A stretch of 64,000 nt of DNA from Sporosarcina sp. Marseille-Q4943. Its GTDB lineage: Bacteria; Bacillota; Bacilli; Bacillales_A; Planococcaceae. This document shows, piece by piece, positions 15,637 to 24,457 of the stretch. The stretch spans positions 1,275,001 through 1,339,000 of the forward strand of contig NZ_OX031157.1 of NCBI RefSeq assembly GCF_943736995.1. Reading direction: 5' to 3'. The first letter of the stretch is position 1; each line of letters begins with the position of its first letter. The position numbers and the translations under genes were made by a program. The notes beneath the pieces were generated by a model. It was given only the letters and a program-made list of their open reading frames with translations. It was not told the DNA's origin and did not search any database.

Positions 15637-16133
15637 ATGAATAATAATGATAGATTAATTGATTACGATATGCTTTAGATTTTAGTAATTCAGAGATGGT
15701 AGATATTTTTAAACTTGGCGGCGTTAATGTAACAAAAGAAGATGTGATACAGTTACTTACAAAATCAAATGAGGATGAACCTGAAGATGACTTGCAGATG
15801 AAGTGTACGAATGAGATGTTGGATTCATTTTTAAACGGCCTCATTATCTATAAAAGAGGCAAACAAGATCCGAAACCAGGACAACCTCAAGGTCCATCCG
15901 TATCTGCCGTGACGAATGAAAGTGTGAATAATCTCCTTCTAAAAAAAGTGAAAATAGCACTCGCGTTAACAAGTGAGGACATGCTTGAGATTTTGGATAA
16001 TGCAGGAGTCACTATATCCAAAGGTGAACTGAGTGCTGTATTGAGGAAAGAAGGGCACAAGAATTATAAACCGTGCTTGGATCGATACGCCAGGAACTTC
16101 TTAAAAGGATTGGCTTTAAAATATAGGGCCTAA
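15637..16133 (+). pseudogene. DUF1456 (YehS-like) gene, frameshifted copy
   Basis: ATG 15637 follows TAGGAGGT. After MNNNDRLI the frame is lost: the intact paralogue at 21767 reads RLRYALDFSNTEMVDIF, but a one-base loss near 15660 shifts the frame into a TAG. Downstream, 145 codons remain open (from MVDIFKLGGVNVTKED) and are about 90% like the paralogue. About 100 bases upstream are also missing relative to the intact unit, probably including its promoter. Confidence 0.8.
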
Positions 16134-16137
16134 TGTA

Positions 16138-16190
16138 AGGTGCCTGATACTGATGCAATTACGAATTGCGTTCGTACCAGGCATTTTTAT
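16138..16190 (+). terminator. Hairpin terminator after DUF1456 pseudogene
   Basis: GGTGCCTG...CAGGCA arms with an inner GCAATTACG/CGAATTGC pairing are followed by TTTTTAT. It is almost identical to the one at 22260 and belongs to the REP-like GTACCAGGCA family. Confidence 0.65.
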
Positions 16191-16264
16191 AATGGTTTGG
16201 TTGTAATAATTGTTCGGGTACCTGGTACCTATTTTCATGGTTGTATTATTTGTGGTCCCTGTTA

Positions 16265-17218
16265 TTAATTCCGTATGATAATATACGCCATGTAAATGAT
16301 GTAGGCGATGACAAGCACTGATCCTTCCCGCTTTCCAATCTTGAAGCTCGTTCTTGAGAAAACCAATAATAACAAAGTTAGGACAATCATAAGAATGACA
16401 TCAATAAACATTTTATTATTGACCGCTAATGGAGAAATCGTAGCTGATGCACCAAGTACAAATAAGATGTTAAAAATGTTACTACCGACAATATTCCCCA
16501 ACGCGATTTCACTTTCTTTTTTCAGTGCCGCAGAGATGGAAGTGACAAGTTCGGGTAGGGATGTGCCAATAGCGATAATCGTTAACCCCACTAGTGTTTC
16601 ACTCATCCCAAGGGAGTAAGCAATTTCTGTTCCGTTTTTTACTACCAAATTTCCTCCAAATATAATTGCAGCCAATCCTAATAGGGTAATTACTATATTT
16701 TTACCCCATTTGATGTTCTCAGGAACGGGTTCACCAGCTGTATCTTTTCGGCTTTTTAGGCCAAGTTCAATTATATAGTACATAAAAATGGATAAAAACA
16801 ATAAAAAGATAAATCCATCACTCCGTGTAAGCAAGTTGCTATTGGACCCTTGCAAGAAAATATCACTCATTAGAATTAGCAATGCTGCACTTGCGAGTAA
16901 GGTAAATGGGATTTCTTTTCGAATAGTTTCACTTTCAACTCTCAAGGGATATAAAAAAGCTGCTACACCTACAACAAGGGTAATGTTAAAAATATTGCTT
17001 CCAACTACGTTACCCAGTGAAACATCTGCACTTCCTTCCAGTGCTGCAATAATACTGACAGTCGCTTCCGGTGAACTTGTTCCAAAAGCCACAATTGTTA
17101 ACCCGATTAAAATAGACGGAACCCGAAGCAGTTTCGCAATATTAGAAGACCCGTCAACAAAGAGGTCTGCTCCTTTTATCAACAATGCAAATCCAACAAT
17201 TAATAAAATATAAGCCAT
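16265..17218 (-). CDS. Calcium/sodium antiporter (CaCA family, YrbG-like)
   Basis: A 317-aa membrane protein with ten or so TM segments and the two inverted alpha repeats of the cation exchanger family. The first carries FGTSSPEATVSI and GNVVGSNIFNI, the second IGTSLPELVTSI and GNIVGSNIFNIL; the acidic residues in the TSxPE motifs coordinate Ca2+. Family members extrude Ca2+ in exchange for Na+ or H+. The ATG at 17218 is chosen because GGGGAGA lies at proper distance; an upstream in-frame ATG would place that site inside the coding region. Monocistronic. Confidence 0.88.
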   Translation of the reverse strand: MAYILLIVGFALLIKGADLFVDGSSNIAKLLRVPSILIGLTIVAFGTSSPEATVSIIAALEGSADVSLGNVVGSNIFNITLVVGVAAFLYPLRVESETIRKEIPFTLLASAALLILMSDIFLQGSNSNLLTRSDGFIFLLFLSIFMYYIIELGLKSRKDTAGEPVPENIKWGKNIVITLLGLAAIIFGGNLVVKNGTEIAYSLGMSETLVGLTIIAIGTSLPELVTSISAALKKESEIALGNIVGSNIFNILFVLGASATISPLAVNNKMFIDVILMIVLTLLLLVFSRTSFKIGKREGSVLVIAYIIYMAYIIIRN

Positions 17219-17332
17219 AGTTTGTTCTCCCCACTTCATTCATTTCTATTGTACTTTCAATAAATACATACCCCATTGTTACGAAATTAATGAAAGGAAT
17301 GAAAGGTACCAGGTTCTAAAACAATTCCAAAT

Positions 17333-18017
17333 TCAATGAGAACGCTGGTGAACACGTTTCTTCAGTATCGAAAAAGCGGACTCATCCAACACACCTTTGG
17401 AAATGTAGATCCGTGTATCGTCCGAAGCAATTTCATACTTTCCGTATGTGATGAATGTCCGTATATAGCCGATTGTAAAAGATACGATAATGAGCACCGT
17501 TGCAATTCCCGCAATGACCCAACCGGAAGTCAATTAGGACATTACCCATCCCTCTACAGCTTCTTCAACGTCAAAGAATGCCTTGATTTTAGAAAAGGCA
17601 GACGCGGCAATGACAATCTGGAACAAAAAACTGAGGGAAGTGAAAGAAGCTTTCACGACATCTTTACGTGTTGGTGTGAAATGGATGACTCGTTGCACTT
17701 CTTCTTTATCCATTTCACGAAATGAGTATCCGTGTCTGGAACTTCAACTGGTGTAGAACCAGCTTCTTTTACTAACGATTCCAATCGGTCAGCTTCTTGC
17801 TGTGTCACCACTTTAAATTCGACTTTAGCATCCACCCCGGTTGCACCAGTCTGGAAAGAGATTGCTGTCATTCGGAAGATCTTATGTAAAAACGATGTGC
17901 GTCGTTGGACATTTTGAACCTTTTCATAATAAACTATGCGTTCAAAGCGCCCCATCTCATCGCGGGAATGATTTCTTTCGCCAAGCGTTTTGATGGTTCT
18001 TTACTATCTATGTACAT
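17333..18017 (-). pseudogene. YdbT-like bacterial PH-domain membrane protein, decayed
   Basis: A good start remains (GAGGAGG before ATG 18017, MYIDSKEPSKRLAKEIIPAM), but the N-terminal TM region is deleted and the frame shifts into YYEKVQNVQRRTSFLHKIF...GATGVDAKVEFKVV (17653-17940), a typical bPH2 domain. A second frameshifted piece (17333-17533; TM then YEIASDDTRIYISKGVLDES) is the start of the next bPH2 repeat. The rest is cut off at a REP-like GTACCAGGTTC element at 17308. YdbT proteins normally have about 490 residues with three PH repeats. Confidence 0.75.
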
Positions 18018-18127
18018 ACAAAGGTCCTCCTCATGTAAATTGCTCTACTTTTACTACGGAATTGAAGAGGAAAAGATTCATGGATTTAGGAATTAATGAG
18101 GACGAAAATGCAAAGAGCTTCCACGGA

Positions 18128-18163
18128 TAAAAAAAGCACAACCCATAATAAAAGGTTGTGCTT
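18128..18163 (-). terminator. Rho-independent terminator for abgT-like gene
   Basis: On the minus strand AAGCACAACC ... GGTTGTGCTT is followed by TTTTTTTA, just after the transporter stop codon. Confidence 0.85.
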
Positions 18164-18168
18164 CAGTC

Positions 18169-19704
18169 TTAGTTTCCGTTGTAGTGAATAGGAGACCCAG
18201 GTCCGAGGTCGATGCCGAATAGCATCCAGACAATGAGAGTAATGCTCCATATTATCAGGAAGAACATAGAGTACGGGAACATGACAGAGATCAGTGTACC
18301 GATACCCATTTTTTTATCGTATTTTTGTGCGAAAGCGATAATAATCGCAAAGTACGTCATTAGTGGCGAAATGATATTTGTTGATGAGTCCGCAATTCGG
18401 TAAGCCATTTGTGTCAGTTCTGGTGAATAGCCAAGCTTCATCATAATCGGTACGAATACTGGTGCCATCATCGCCCACTTTGCAGATGCACTACCGATGA
18501 ACAGGTTAATGAATGCCGCAATGACGATGAATAGTAGTATTAGTGGAATACCTGTCAAGTTGATACTTTCAAGGAACTTCGCACCGTACACACCAAGTAC
18601 TAGCCCCATGTTTGACTCAGAGAAGAATGCGACGAACTGGCTCGCTGTAAAGGACAATACGATGAATGTACCCATAGCAGCCATTGTTGCGGACAGCATA
18701 CTTGCAACATCTTTATCATTTCGAATTTCTTTCGTCACTTTACCGTACACGAGTCCTGGAACGAAGAACAGGAAGGCGATGATCGGCACAAGTGATTTCA
18801 TGAATGGTGATTTAATAATAGGCATGTCCACTTCGTCTCCGCGAAGAGGGGCACCCGGAAGAAGAACAAGCAAGGAGACAAAAACTCCTGCAACGAGTAA
18901 TGAAAGACCTGCCCATAGCAATCCTTTTTTCTCGATAGATGTCAGTTTCTCAACCTTTTCACGGAATTCTCCGTTGTATTCGCCTAGGCGTGGTTCAACA
19001 ATTTTCTCGGTTACCCAAGCTCCGACGATTGTAAGAACAAACACAGAAGCTGCGATGAAGTAATAGTTCATGGCGATGTTCATGCCGTCTGCATAAACAG
19101 GATCGATGATTGCCGCAGACATAATTGTCAGCTCACCTAGTAAAGCATCTGTGCCCGACAGCAATAAGTTGGCGCTGAATCCACCGGAAACACCAGCGAA
19201 TGCCGCGGCAAGTCCGGCAAGTGGATGACGTCCGAGTGCAGCGAAAATGACGGCGCCTAATGGCGGAAGTACAACATAACCCGCATCAGAAGCAACACTG
19301 GACATGACACCGGCGAAAACGAGTCCTAACGTAATCAGTTGCTTTGGTACAGACATGACAAATCCACGAAGCATCGCACTGATCAGACCCGACCCTTCGG
19401 CTAATCCGATTCCAAGCATCGTAATAAGCACGACGCCCAGTGGAGCGAAGCCGATGAAGTTCGCGGTCATATTCGTAATGATATAGTGAATGCCTTCTAC
19501 GGTAAGAAGGTTCGTAACTTCAATAGACTCTCCTTCTTTACCGGGATGCGGAACACTGATCCCGAAGGAAGAAACTACAGCAGATAGTACAATGACAAGT
19601 AACGCAAGCAATGCAAATAGCGTTACGGGATGTGGCAAGCGGTTTCCAGTTGTTTCGATCATATCTAAAAACTTTTGGAAAAACCCTTTACGTTTCGTTT
19701 GCAT
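18169..19704 (-). CDS. AbgT family transporter (p-aminobenzoyl-glutamate type)
   Basis: A 511-aa polytopic membrane protein. The N terminus FLDMIETTGNRLPHPVTLFALLAL and the re-entrant/TM motifs SVASDAGYVVLPPLGAVIFAALGRHP, FIGSASAKWAMMAPVFVP and RIADSSTNIISPLMTYF are diagnostic of AbgT. Characterised members import p-aminobenzoyl-glutamate or export sulfonamide-like compounds by cation coupling. No abgA/abgB-type peptidase gene is adjacent; the nearest M20 peptidase is the RocB-like gene 6.5 kb away. ATG 19704 follows AGAAAGGGG. Monocistronic with its own terminator. Confidence 0.9.
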   Translation of the reverse strand: MQTKRKGFFQKFLDMIETTGNRLPHPVTLFALLALLVIVLSAVVSSFGISVPHPGKEGESIEVTNLLTVEGIHYIITNMTANFIGFAPLGVVLITMLGIGLAEGSGLISAMLRGFVMSVPKQLITLGLVFAGVMSSVASDAGYVVLPPLGAVIFAALGRHPLAGLAAAFAGVSGGFSANLLLSGTDALLGELTIMSAAIIDPVYADGMNIAMNYYFIAASVFVLTIVGAWVTEKIVEPRLGEYNGEFREKVEKLTSIEKKGLLWAGLSLLVAGVFVSLLVLLPGAPLRGDEVDMPIIKSPFMKSLVPIIAFLFFVPGLVYGKVTKEIRNDKDVASMLSATMAAMGTFIVLSFTASQFVAFFSESNMGLVLGVYGAKFLESINLTGIPLILLFIVIAAFINLFIGSASAKWAMMAPVFVPIMMKLGYSPELTQMAYRIADSSTNIISPLMTYFAIIIAFAQKYDKKMGIGTLISVMFPYSMFFLIIWSITLIVWMLFGIDLGPGSPIHYNGN

Positions 19705-20182
19705 GGGAAACCCCTTTCTCCTGTTAAAAATACAATTAATTACTCTGACAATTAAAACCCCTCTTAGCCAAACCTTAGTATAATGAAAATCATTTGAAAT
19801 TTGAATAGCTTTTTAAAATTACTAACTAGGAAGAAACATCTTATTAGTGTTACATATTTATGTAGGCTTAATAACAAGGCATTTGTAATAAAAATAGTAA
19901 TAAAATCAGTGTTGGTGGACAATTAGAAAAATGACGGAAAATAAAAGTACCAGGCACCCAATCAATTCTGAATTGGTCGGGTGCCTGGTACAAGTTTCAA
20001 GGCGTTCTGTAACAAGTAATGGCAGGTTCCCTACAAGGGGGATCAGCTCGGGTATAAGAATAATCCATCCGTTATGAGCTGCCACTCAAGGATGGATTAT
20101 TTTTTATTGTGGAACGACAGTATTGCAACGTCCATTAAACTAAAAAGGACCACCTATTGCACTTGCAGTGGTGATCCTAAAC
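19705..20182. other. Intergenic region with REP palindrome and a cassette A remnant
   Basis: It holds a long REP-like palindrome at 19947-19991 (GTACCAGGCACCC ... GGGTGCCTGGTAC), a truncated antitoxin block at 19992-20106 and a toxin stub. A minus-strand hairpin ACCACCT...AGTGGTG sits at 20149-20178, just after the HNH gene stop. No gene is seen. Confidence 0.6.
20097..20135 (-). pseudogene. Holin-like toxin C-terminal stub, cassette copy 3
   Basis: Twelve codons remain (MDVAILSFHNKK), matching the end of the intact toxin (VAILSFNHKK). The overlapping plus-strand terminator AATAATCCATCC / GGATGGATTATT is kept. Confidence 0.6.
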
Positions 20183-20752
20183 TCAGGAAATGATTCCCTG
20201 AATTCTTTCCATATACTTGTCATACTCCATGTCATCCTTTTTGGTATTACACTTTGAGCAGGCACAGACGCAGTTCGCTATCGTGCTAAGACCACCTTTT
20301 GACTTGGGGAGCTTATGATCAATCGTATCTCCATACTTTCCGCAATAGTGGCACGTATAGTCATCACGTTCTAATATAAATCCCTTTATAGTTCTCCTAT
20401 TATAAAAATGATGAATCAGCGTACTGTGGTAGATTCCTGCCGTACCTTCTTCCACTAATCTCTTTGCTTTTTCATAGCTGATAACACTTTCATATCTGCG
20501 ATTATTCAAGGTGCGTCCCCGGATTGTTATTTCACTGTTCGCATCGAGAATAGAAGTGTCATAACTATATTCCTTGACTGGTTCAATGATTCTTTCATGC
20601 CTGCGATCTTTACAATCATAGCAAAACGACCTTCTTTTCCCTTCGCTCCTGCCCTTTCCGCCTAGTGACGGAAAACTCATCTTGTTCTTGTATTCTTGGC
20701 ATATTTTGCATCGTTTATAAAGAGTGCAGGAATCACCTATACTTATTCCCAC
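20183..20752 (-). CDS. HNH endonuclease family protein
   Basis: A 189-aa protein. The N-terminal part holds a zinc-ribbon-like pair (CKICQEYKNKMSF ... RSFCYDCKDRRH); the C terminus is an HNH domain: YTCHYCGKYGDTIDHKLPKS (Cys-x-x-Cys and the catalytic Asp-His) followed by ANCVCACSKCNTKK. The two parts are joined by a region with GRTLNNRRYESVISYEKAKRL. GTG 20752 is taken as start because CTGGAGG lies seven bases before it. Similar proteins occur as solitary homing or restriction nucleases; the target is unknown. Confidence 0.75.
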   Translation of the reverse strand: MGISIGDSCTLYKRCKICQEYKNKMSFPSLGGKGRSEGKRRSFCYDCKDRRHERIIEPVKEYSYDTSILDANSEITIRGRTLNNRRYESVISYEKAKRLVEEGTAGIYHSTLIHHFYNRRTIKGFILERDDYTCHYCGKYGDTIDHKLPKSKGGLSTIANCVCACSKCNTKKDDMEYDKYMERIQGIIS

Positions 20753-20863
20753 TTCATCGCCTCCAGTCGACTTTTCTACGAGTATAACAAGAGGATTACT
20801 TATACTTTCTGTAAGGAGCAAACGGGTACTCCCTCAACTAATATGGCGTTACAACACATAACA

Positions 20864-21190
20864 TTATTGAGATGTAAAAGGATATTTTACTGGATATTTT
20901 TCCGATCGATCCTCGTAGAGCCCGGCTACTTTTTCGGCGAATGTTACGAGTAGCTTTCCCTGCCTTAAGCCCCCCCTTTTGCCTCGCTTGTAAGTGTATC
21001 GAACCTCGGTCTCGGTAATTTCGACAAGCGTCACCTTTCCGAATTTCATCTCGAGGTACTCACGCAATTCGTCATATACCCACGTCGAAAAGCTTCCCGT
21101 GTATTCTCCATGCTCCTCGTTTACATCATCGATATTAAACCGAATTATCGCAAGGGGGTTACAATCAAAAAGACCGTCTAAATTTGTCAT
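20864..21190 (-). CDS. Hypothetical protein
   Basis: A 108-aa soluble protein (MTNLDGLFDCNPLAIIRFNI..., KFGKVTLVEITETEVRYTYKRG). AAGAGGT lies about ten bases before the ATG. I recognise no family. It lies upstream of the HNH gene on the same strand with a gap of 110 bases that contains a broken ACGGGTACTCC element, so co-transcription is possible but unproven. Confidence 0.45.
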   Translation of the reverse strand: MTNLDGLFDCNPLAIIRFNIDDVNEEHGEYTGSFSTWVYDELREYLEMKFGKVTLVEITETEVRYTYKRGKRGGLRQGKLLVTFAEKVAGLYEDRSEKYPVKYPFTSQ

Positions 21191-21261
21191 TAAGTCCGAC
21201 CTCTTTTCAGCTTCTTAGTAGTTTAATTTTACCATATGGAATGGTGTAGCAATCAAATAGG

Positions 21262-21290
21262 TTGAAAAATATTACAATATGCAATACAAT
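21262..21290 (+). promoter_or_regulatory. SigA-type promoter of antitoxin RNA, cassette copy 4
   Basis: TTGAAA (21262-21267), 17 bases, TACAAT (21285-21290). It would start a transcript near 21297 that ends at the terminator at about 21465. Confidence 0.65.
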
Positions 21291-21296
21291 ACAGGT

Positions 21297-21466
21297 AATT
21301 AGAATACTTCTGTTCCAAATGAATAAACTAAAAAGGACCACCTAATGCTACCAACATTAGGCGGTCTGTAATAAGTAATAGCAGGTTCCCTACAAGGGGG
21401 ATCAGCTCGGGTATTAAAATAATCCATCCACTATGAGCTACCCACTCAAGGATGGATTATTTTTTA
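21297..21466 (+). ncRNA. Type I antitoxin RNA, cassette copy 4 (partner intact)
   Basis: A predicted RNA of about 170 nt, convergent with the toxin gene. It contains the hairpin ACCACCTAATG / CATTAGGCGGT (21339-21367), the conserved GGTTCCCTACAAGGGGGATC block and the terminator hairpin AATAATCCATCC / GGATGGATTATT with six T. The first hairpin, read on the minus strand, is a terminator with TTTTTA for the toxin mRNA. The two RNAs therefore overlap tail to tail by about 130 nt, as in txpA/RatA. Confidence 0.6.
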
Positions 21467-21540
21467 TGGTTAAACGACAATATAGCTACAATCAATGCTG
21501 CGAATGTGAATACGAGCATTAGTGCTTCAAATATTGTCAT
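21457..21540 (-). CDS. Holin-like type I toxin, intact
   Basis: A 27-aa peptide, MTIFEALMLVFTFAALIVAI followed by LSFNHKK, with a strong GGGAGG eight bases before its ATG. One hydrophobic helix with a charged tail and the MTxFEALxLM opening fit the putative holin-like toxin family (Hol_Tox; TxpA/BsrG relatives), which insert in the membrane and stop growth. Its gene ends within the terminator of the opposite antitoxin RNA. It is the only intact member among five cassette copies. Too short for routine gene callers. Confidence 0.75.
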   Translation of the reverse strand: MTIFEALMLVFTFAALIVAILSFNHKK

Positions 21541-21766
21541 ACGACCACCTCCCTTCTACGGGAAATGGCCGACCACCCTTGAGTCATCTATTCTATTACA
21601 CTTTCAGTGTACCATACGTATGTTCTTAGCTCTATTAAAGTTCGCGCAATTTTCGTGCTATTATTAGGATTAAATCGATTAAATACATAATAGGAACACA
21701 CAAAAAGGGTAATAATAAGGATGAAGTCGTTTTGTACTTACAGCACTATATACAGGAGGTCTACAA

Positions 21767-22255
21767 ATGAATAATAATGATAGATTAATTCGTTTACGAT
21801 ATGCTTTAGATTTTAGTAATACAGAGATGGTAGACATTTTTAAACTTGGTGGCGTTGAAGTGACGAAAGAAGATGTGATACTGTTGCTTACAAAATCAAC
21901 TGATGATGAAACGGAAAATGAAATACAAATGAAGTGTACGAATCAAATGTTGGATTCATTTTTAAATGGCCTCATTATCTATAAAAGAGGAAAGCAAGAT
22001 TCAAAACCAGGCCAACCTCAAGGGCCAGCAATAACGAATGAAAGTGTTAATAATATCCTTCTAAAGAAAGTGAAAATAGCACTCGCTTTAACAAGTGAGG
22101 ATATGCTTGAAATCTTAGAAGATGCAGGAATCACAATATCAAAAGGCGAATTAAGTGCTGTATTGAGAAAAGAAGGGCACAAGAATTATAAACCGTGCCT
22201 GGATCGATACGCTCGGAACTTCTTAAAAGGATTAGCTATAAAATATAGGGCCTAA
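21767..22255 (+). CDS. DUF1456 (YehS-like) protein
   Basis: A 162-aa protein made of two repeats of the DUF1456 helical domain: NDRLIRLRYALDFSNTEMVD with VEVTKEDVILLL, then LLKKVKIALALTSEDMLEIL with ITISKGELSAVLRKEGHKNY. Family members such as E. coli YehS have no established function. The start follows AGGAGGT. It is divergent from the toxin of cassette copy 4, and the same pair is found, broken, at 15.4-16.1 kb, so the toxin cassette and this gene have been duplicated as one unit. Confidence 0.82.
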   Translation: MNNNDRLIRLRYALDFSNTEMVDIFKLGGVEVTKEDVILLLTKSTDDETENEIQMKCTNQMLDSFLNGLIIYKRGKQDSKPGQPQGPAITNESVNNILLKKVKIALALTSEDMLEILEDAGITISKGELSAVLRKEGHKNYKPCLDRYARNFLKGLAIKYRA

Positions 22256-22259
22256 TGTA

Positions 22260-22312
22260 AGGTGCCTGGGACTGATGCAATTGCGTATTGCGTTCGTACC
22301 AGGCATTTTTAT
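22260..22312 (+). terminator. Hairpin terminator after DUF1456 gene
   Basis: GGTGCCTGG ... CCAGGCA arms with an inner GCAATTGCG / CGTATTGC pairing and TTTTTAT. It is a REP-like element serving as terminator. Confidence 0.7.
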
Positions 22313-22456
22313 GTTGGAAGCTTAATTAACGACAACCTGCTGACGCTTCAGGTAACACTTCAGACTGCTCGGTGCCCCCATTACTACTAGTAGCAATCAG
22401 TCCAATAACCCATAGGATAGATGATAACTAGAGTCTTTATGAAAAAGGGGCGTATT

Positions 22457-23182
22457 ATGAATAACTCACGTGTTTCAGCTGGTACGGGTCAACCAGGTAT
22501 TGTTGCATTTGTTAGTGGAGATGTAACGGGTGATAACGTGATGGATCAAGTCTATCTCACTGGCACAAAAACGTCGGATAGTCCATACATCCAAAATATA
22601 ACGTTGCTCGTCAGGGACGGGAGAACAGGGATAACGACAAGTATTCCGCTTCAAAACAATGCGGGCTATAATCCGACATTGTTCTTGGGCGATTTTACAG
22701 GGAATGGCGTAGATGAGATATTAATTGGCATGGCTACAGGTGGCAGTGGTGGGATCATCAACTATTACATTGTTTCCTTTGCCGGAAATCAAGCAAAACT
22801 ACTGTTTGATTCTGATGTTTATAATAATCATTTCCAATATGACGTCACGTATCAAGACAATTATAAGGTTGAAGTTGTCAGCAGACCGAATAATGAGAGA
22901 TATATTATCGATATATCTCTTAGAGGACCAGATTATTTAAATGAAATATACGATAGGAATGGCAAGCTGAAAAGCCCAATCACAGGTTTTGTGGATCCTT
23001 TGAGCGGCTTATATCCGGTGGATTTTGATGCCAATGGAGTCTACGAGCTGCTAGCTTATCAAAAAATATCCGGAAGATATCATGCGGACGGCTTAGGTTA
23101 TATACTCAATACATTTAGCTGGAAAAACAATGGATTTGTATTGCAGGAACAGTATTTAGCTATTTATGGCGCACTGGTGTAG
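22457..23182 (+). CDS. VCBS/FG-GAP-like repeat protein
   Basis: A 241-aa protein without a signal peptide. It has repeated Asp/Gly/Asn-rich loops of the FG-GAP/VCBS type: SGDVTGDNVMDQVYL, LGDFTGNGVDEILIG and VDFDANGVYELL, which bind Ca2+ in beta-propeller proteins. Similar cytoplasmic-looking proteins are common in spore-forming Bacillales and of unknown function. ATG 22457 has AAAGGGG at good spacing; 12 codons upstream are open but lack a site. Confidence 0.65.
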   Translation: MNNSRVSAGTGQPGIVAFVSGDVTGDNVMDQVYLTGTKTSDSPYIQNITLLVRDGRTGITTSIPLQNNAGYNPTLFLGDFTGNGVDEILIGMATGGSGGIINYYIVSFAGNQAKLLFDSDVYNNHFQYDVTYQDNYKVEVVSRPNNERYIIDISLRGPDYLNEIYDRNGKLKSPITGFVDPLSGLYPVDFDANGVYELLAYQKISGRYHADGLGYILNTFSWKNNGFVLQEQYLAIYGALV

Positions 23183-23288
23183 TGTTCGCAAGAGACTTTT
23201 TCCACAATACCATATATACACCAAAGCAACACATTAGAATGATCACCGTGAGGGCTTACAAAAATTAATTCAAGAGCCTATCATAAAA

Positions 23289-23461
23289 ATAACAGGTATA
23301 TATTTGTTTACAACGAATAAATTAAAGAGGACCACCTAATGCTACCAACATTAGGCGGTCTGTAATAAGTAATAGCAGGATCCCTACGAGGGGGATCAGC
23401 CCGGGTATTAAAATAATCCATCCTATGCGAGCTAGACACTCAAGGATGGATTATTTTTATG
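23289..23461 (+). ncRNA. Antitoxin-like RNA, cassette copy 5 (toxin lost)
   Basis: The upstream block ACAGGTATATATTTGTTTAC is identical to copy 1, and both hairpins are kept (ACCACCTAATG / CATTAGGCGGT; AATAATCCATCC / GGATGGATTATT), but the toxin reading frame is absent. The -10 has drifted to TATCAT. It may be an orphan regulator or simply a remnant that now ends transcription. Confidence 0.45.
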
Positions 23462-23506
23462 TTGATAAATTTTTCCCATAGGAACCCTTTCTCTGTGAAG
23501 AGTAAA

Positions 23507-24457
23507 TTACATAAATTCGTACCAATACAAATAAGAGAGAGCACAACCTAACCAAGAGATGAAGCCAAAAACCGCGACTATCTTATTTTCAGACCATCCG
23601 TATTTATAACGAAAATGATAATGGATCGGTGCCGTCTTAAACAATCTTTTTCTAGTCCATTTATAGATGCGAACTTGAATAATCACTGAAAATGCTTCCG
23701 CGAAATAAATAATAAAGAGGAAAGGTACGAGAATTTCTACATGTTCAATTACTGAAAAGAAAGCCAGTATTCCTCCTAATGCTAAAGATCCCGTATCACC
23801 CATAAATCCCTTTGCCGGATAAAGATTAAATAGTAAAAATCCAAGAAGACATCCTATAAGGGCTATGGAGATAATTTTAACCTCAATATAGCTACTGGTT
23901 AGGAAAAAGAAAGTCAAGGTCGGAATAGATACATTCGCCAAAAGTCCATCCATTCCATCCGTAAAGTTCACGGCATTAGCTGAGCCCACAATAAACAGTG
24001 ATACTATTGGTAAGTACAATGCCAAGGATAATAAGAAAGAAAAATCTTTTGTAATAATAATCACAGAGTTAAAATTAAAATAAGTAACTAATAAATATAA
24101 GATAATAAAAGTAAACACAAATTGAAAAAACAACTTAGATTTACCTGAAATTCCTTCAGGGTCTTTTCTCACGGCCTTCCAAAAGTCATCTACAAAACCA
24201 ACAAACCCAAATAATAGAAAAACGGTACCTAATAATAGCGATAAACTGCTGGTTTGATAATATAATGCGACCAGTATACCTATATAAAATACGATTCCTA
24301 CCGCCAATGGAGTTCCTTTTTTTTGCTGTTGATCCGATGGTAATTCCCTCCTGATAGGCTGTGTAAATTTAAAACGTTTAAATAGGAAAATGACTATAGG
24401 GGTAATAAGGGCGACAAGTAAAAATGAGATAATCCCAACGTATAACTCATGATACAT
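23507..24457 (-). CDS. MraY-type glycosyl-1-phosphate transferase (stand-alone paralogue)
   Basis: A 316-aa membrane protein with about ten TM helices of the MraY/WecA family, which attaches sugar-phosphates to undecaprenyl phosphate. Signature segments: GFVDDFWKAVRKDPEG (catalytic DD), SANAVNFTDGMDGL, KGFMGDTGSLALGG and TAPIHYHFRYKYGWSE. The PIHYHF segment and the absence of WecA-specific Arg/His motifs favour MraY over TagO. It is not in a dcw cluster and stands alone, so it is probably a second MraY or a cell-wall polymer enzyme. The start ATG has a weak ribosome-binding site. Confidence 0.82.
   Translation of the reverse strand: MYHELYVGIISFLLVALITPIVIFLFKRFKFTQPIRRELPSDQQQKKGTPLAVGIVFYIGILVALYYQTSSLSLLLGTVFLLFGFVGFVDDFWKAVRKDPEGISGKSKLFFQFVFTFIILYLLVTYFNFNSVIIITKDFSFLLSLALYLPIVSLFIVGSANAVNFTDGMDGLLANVSIPTLTFFFLTSSYIEVKIISIALIGCLLGFLLFNLYPAKGFMGDTGSLALGGILAFFSVIEHVEILVPFLFIIYFAEAFSVIIQVRIYKWTRKRLFKTAPIHYHFRYKYGWSENKIVAVFGFISWLGCALSYLYWYEFM

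Noticed and set aside
21452..21667. 71-codon plus-strand ORF over the toxin cassette
   Set aside because: It is the shadow of the 27-aa holin-like toxin and the antitoxin RNA terminator; the minus strand has the ribosome-binding site and family match.
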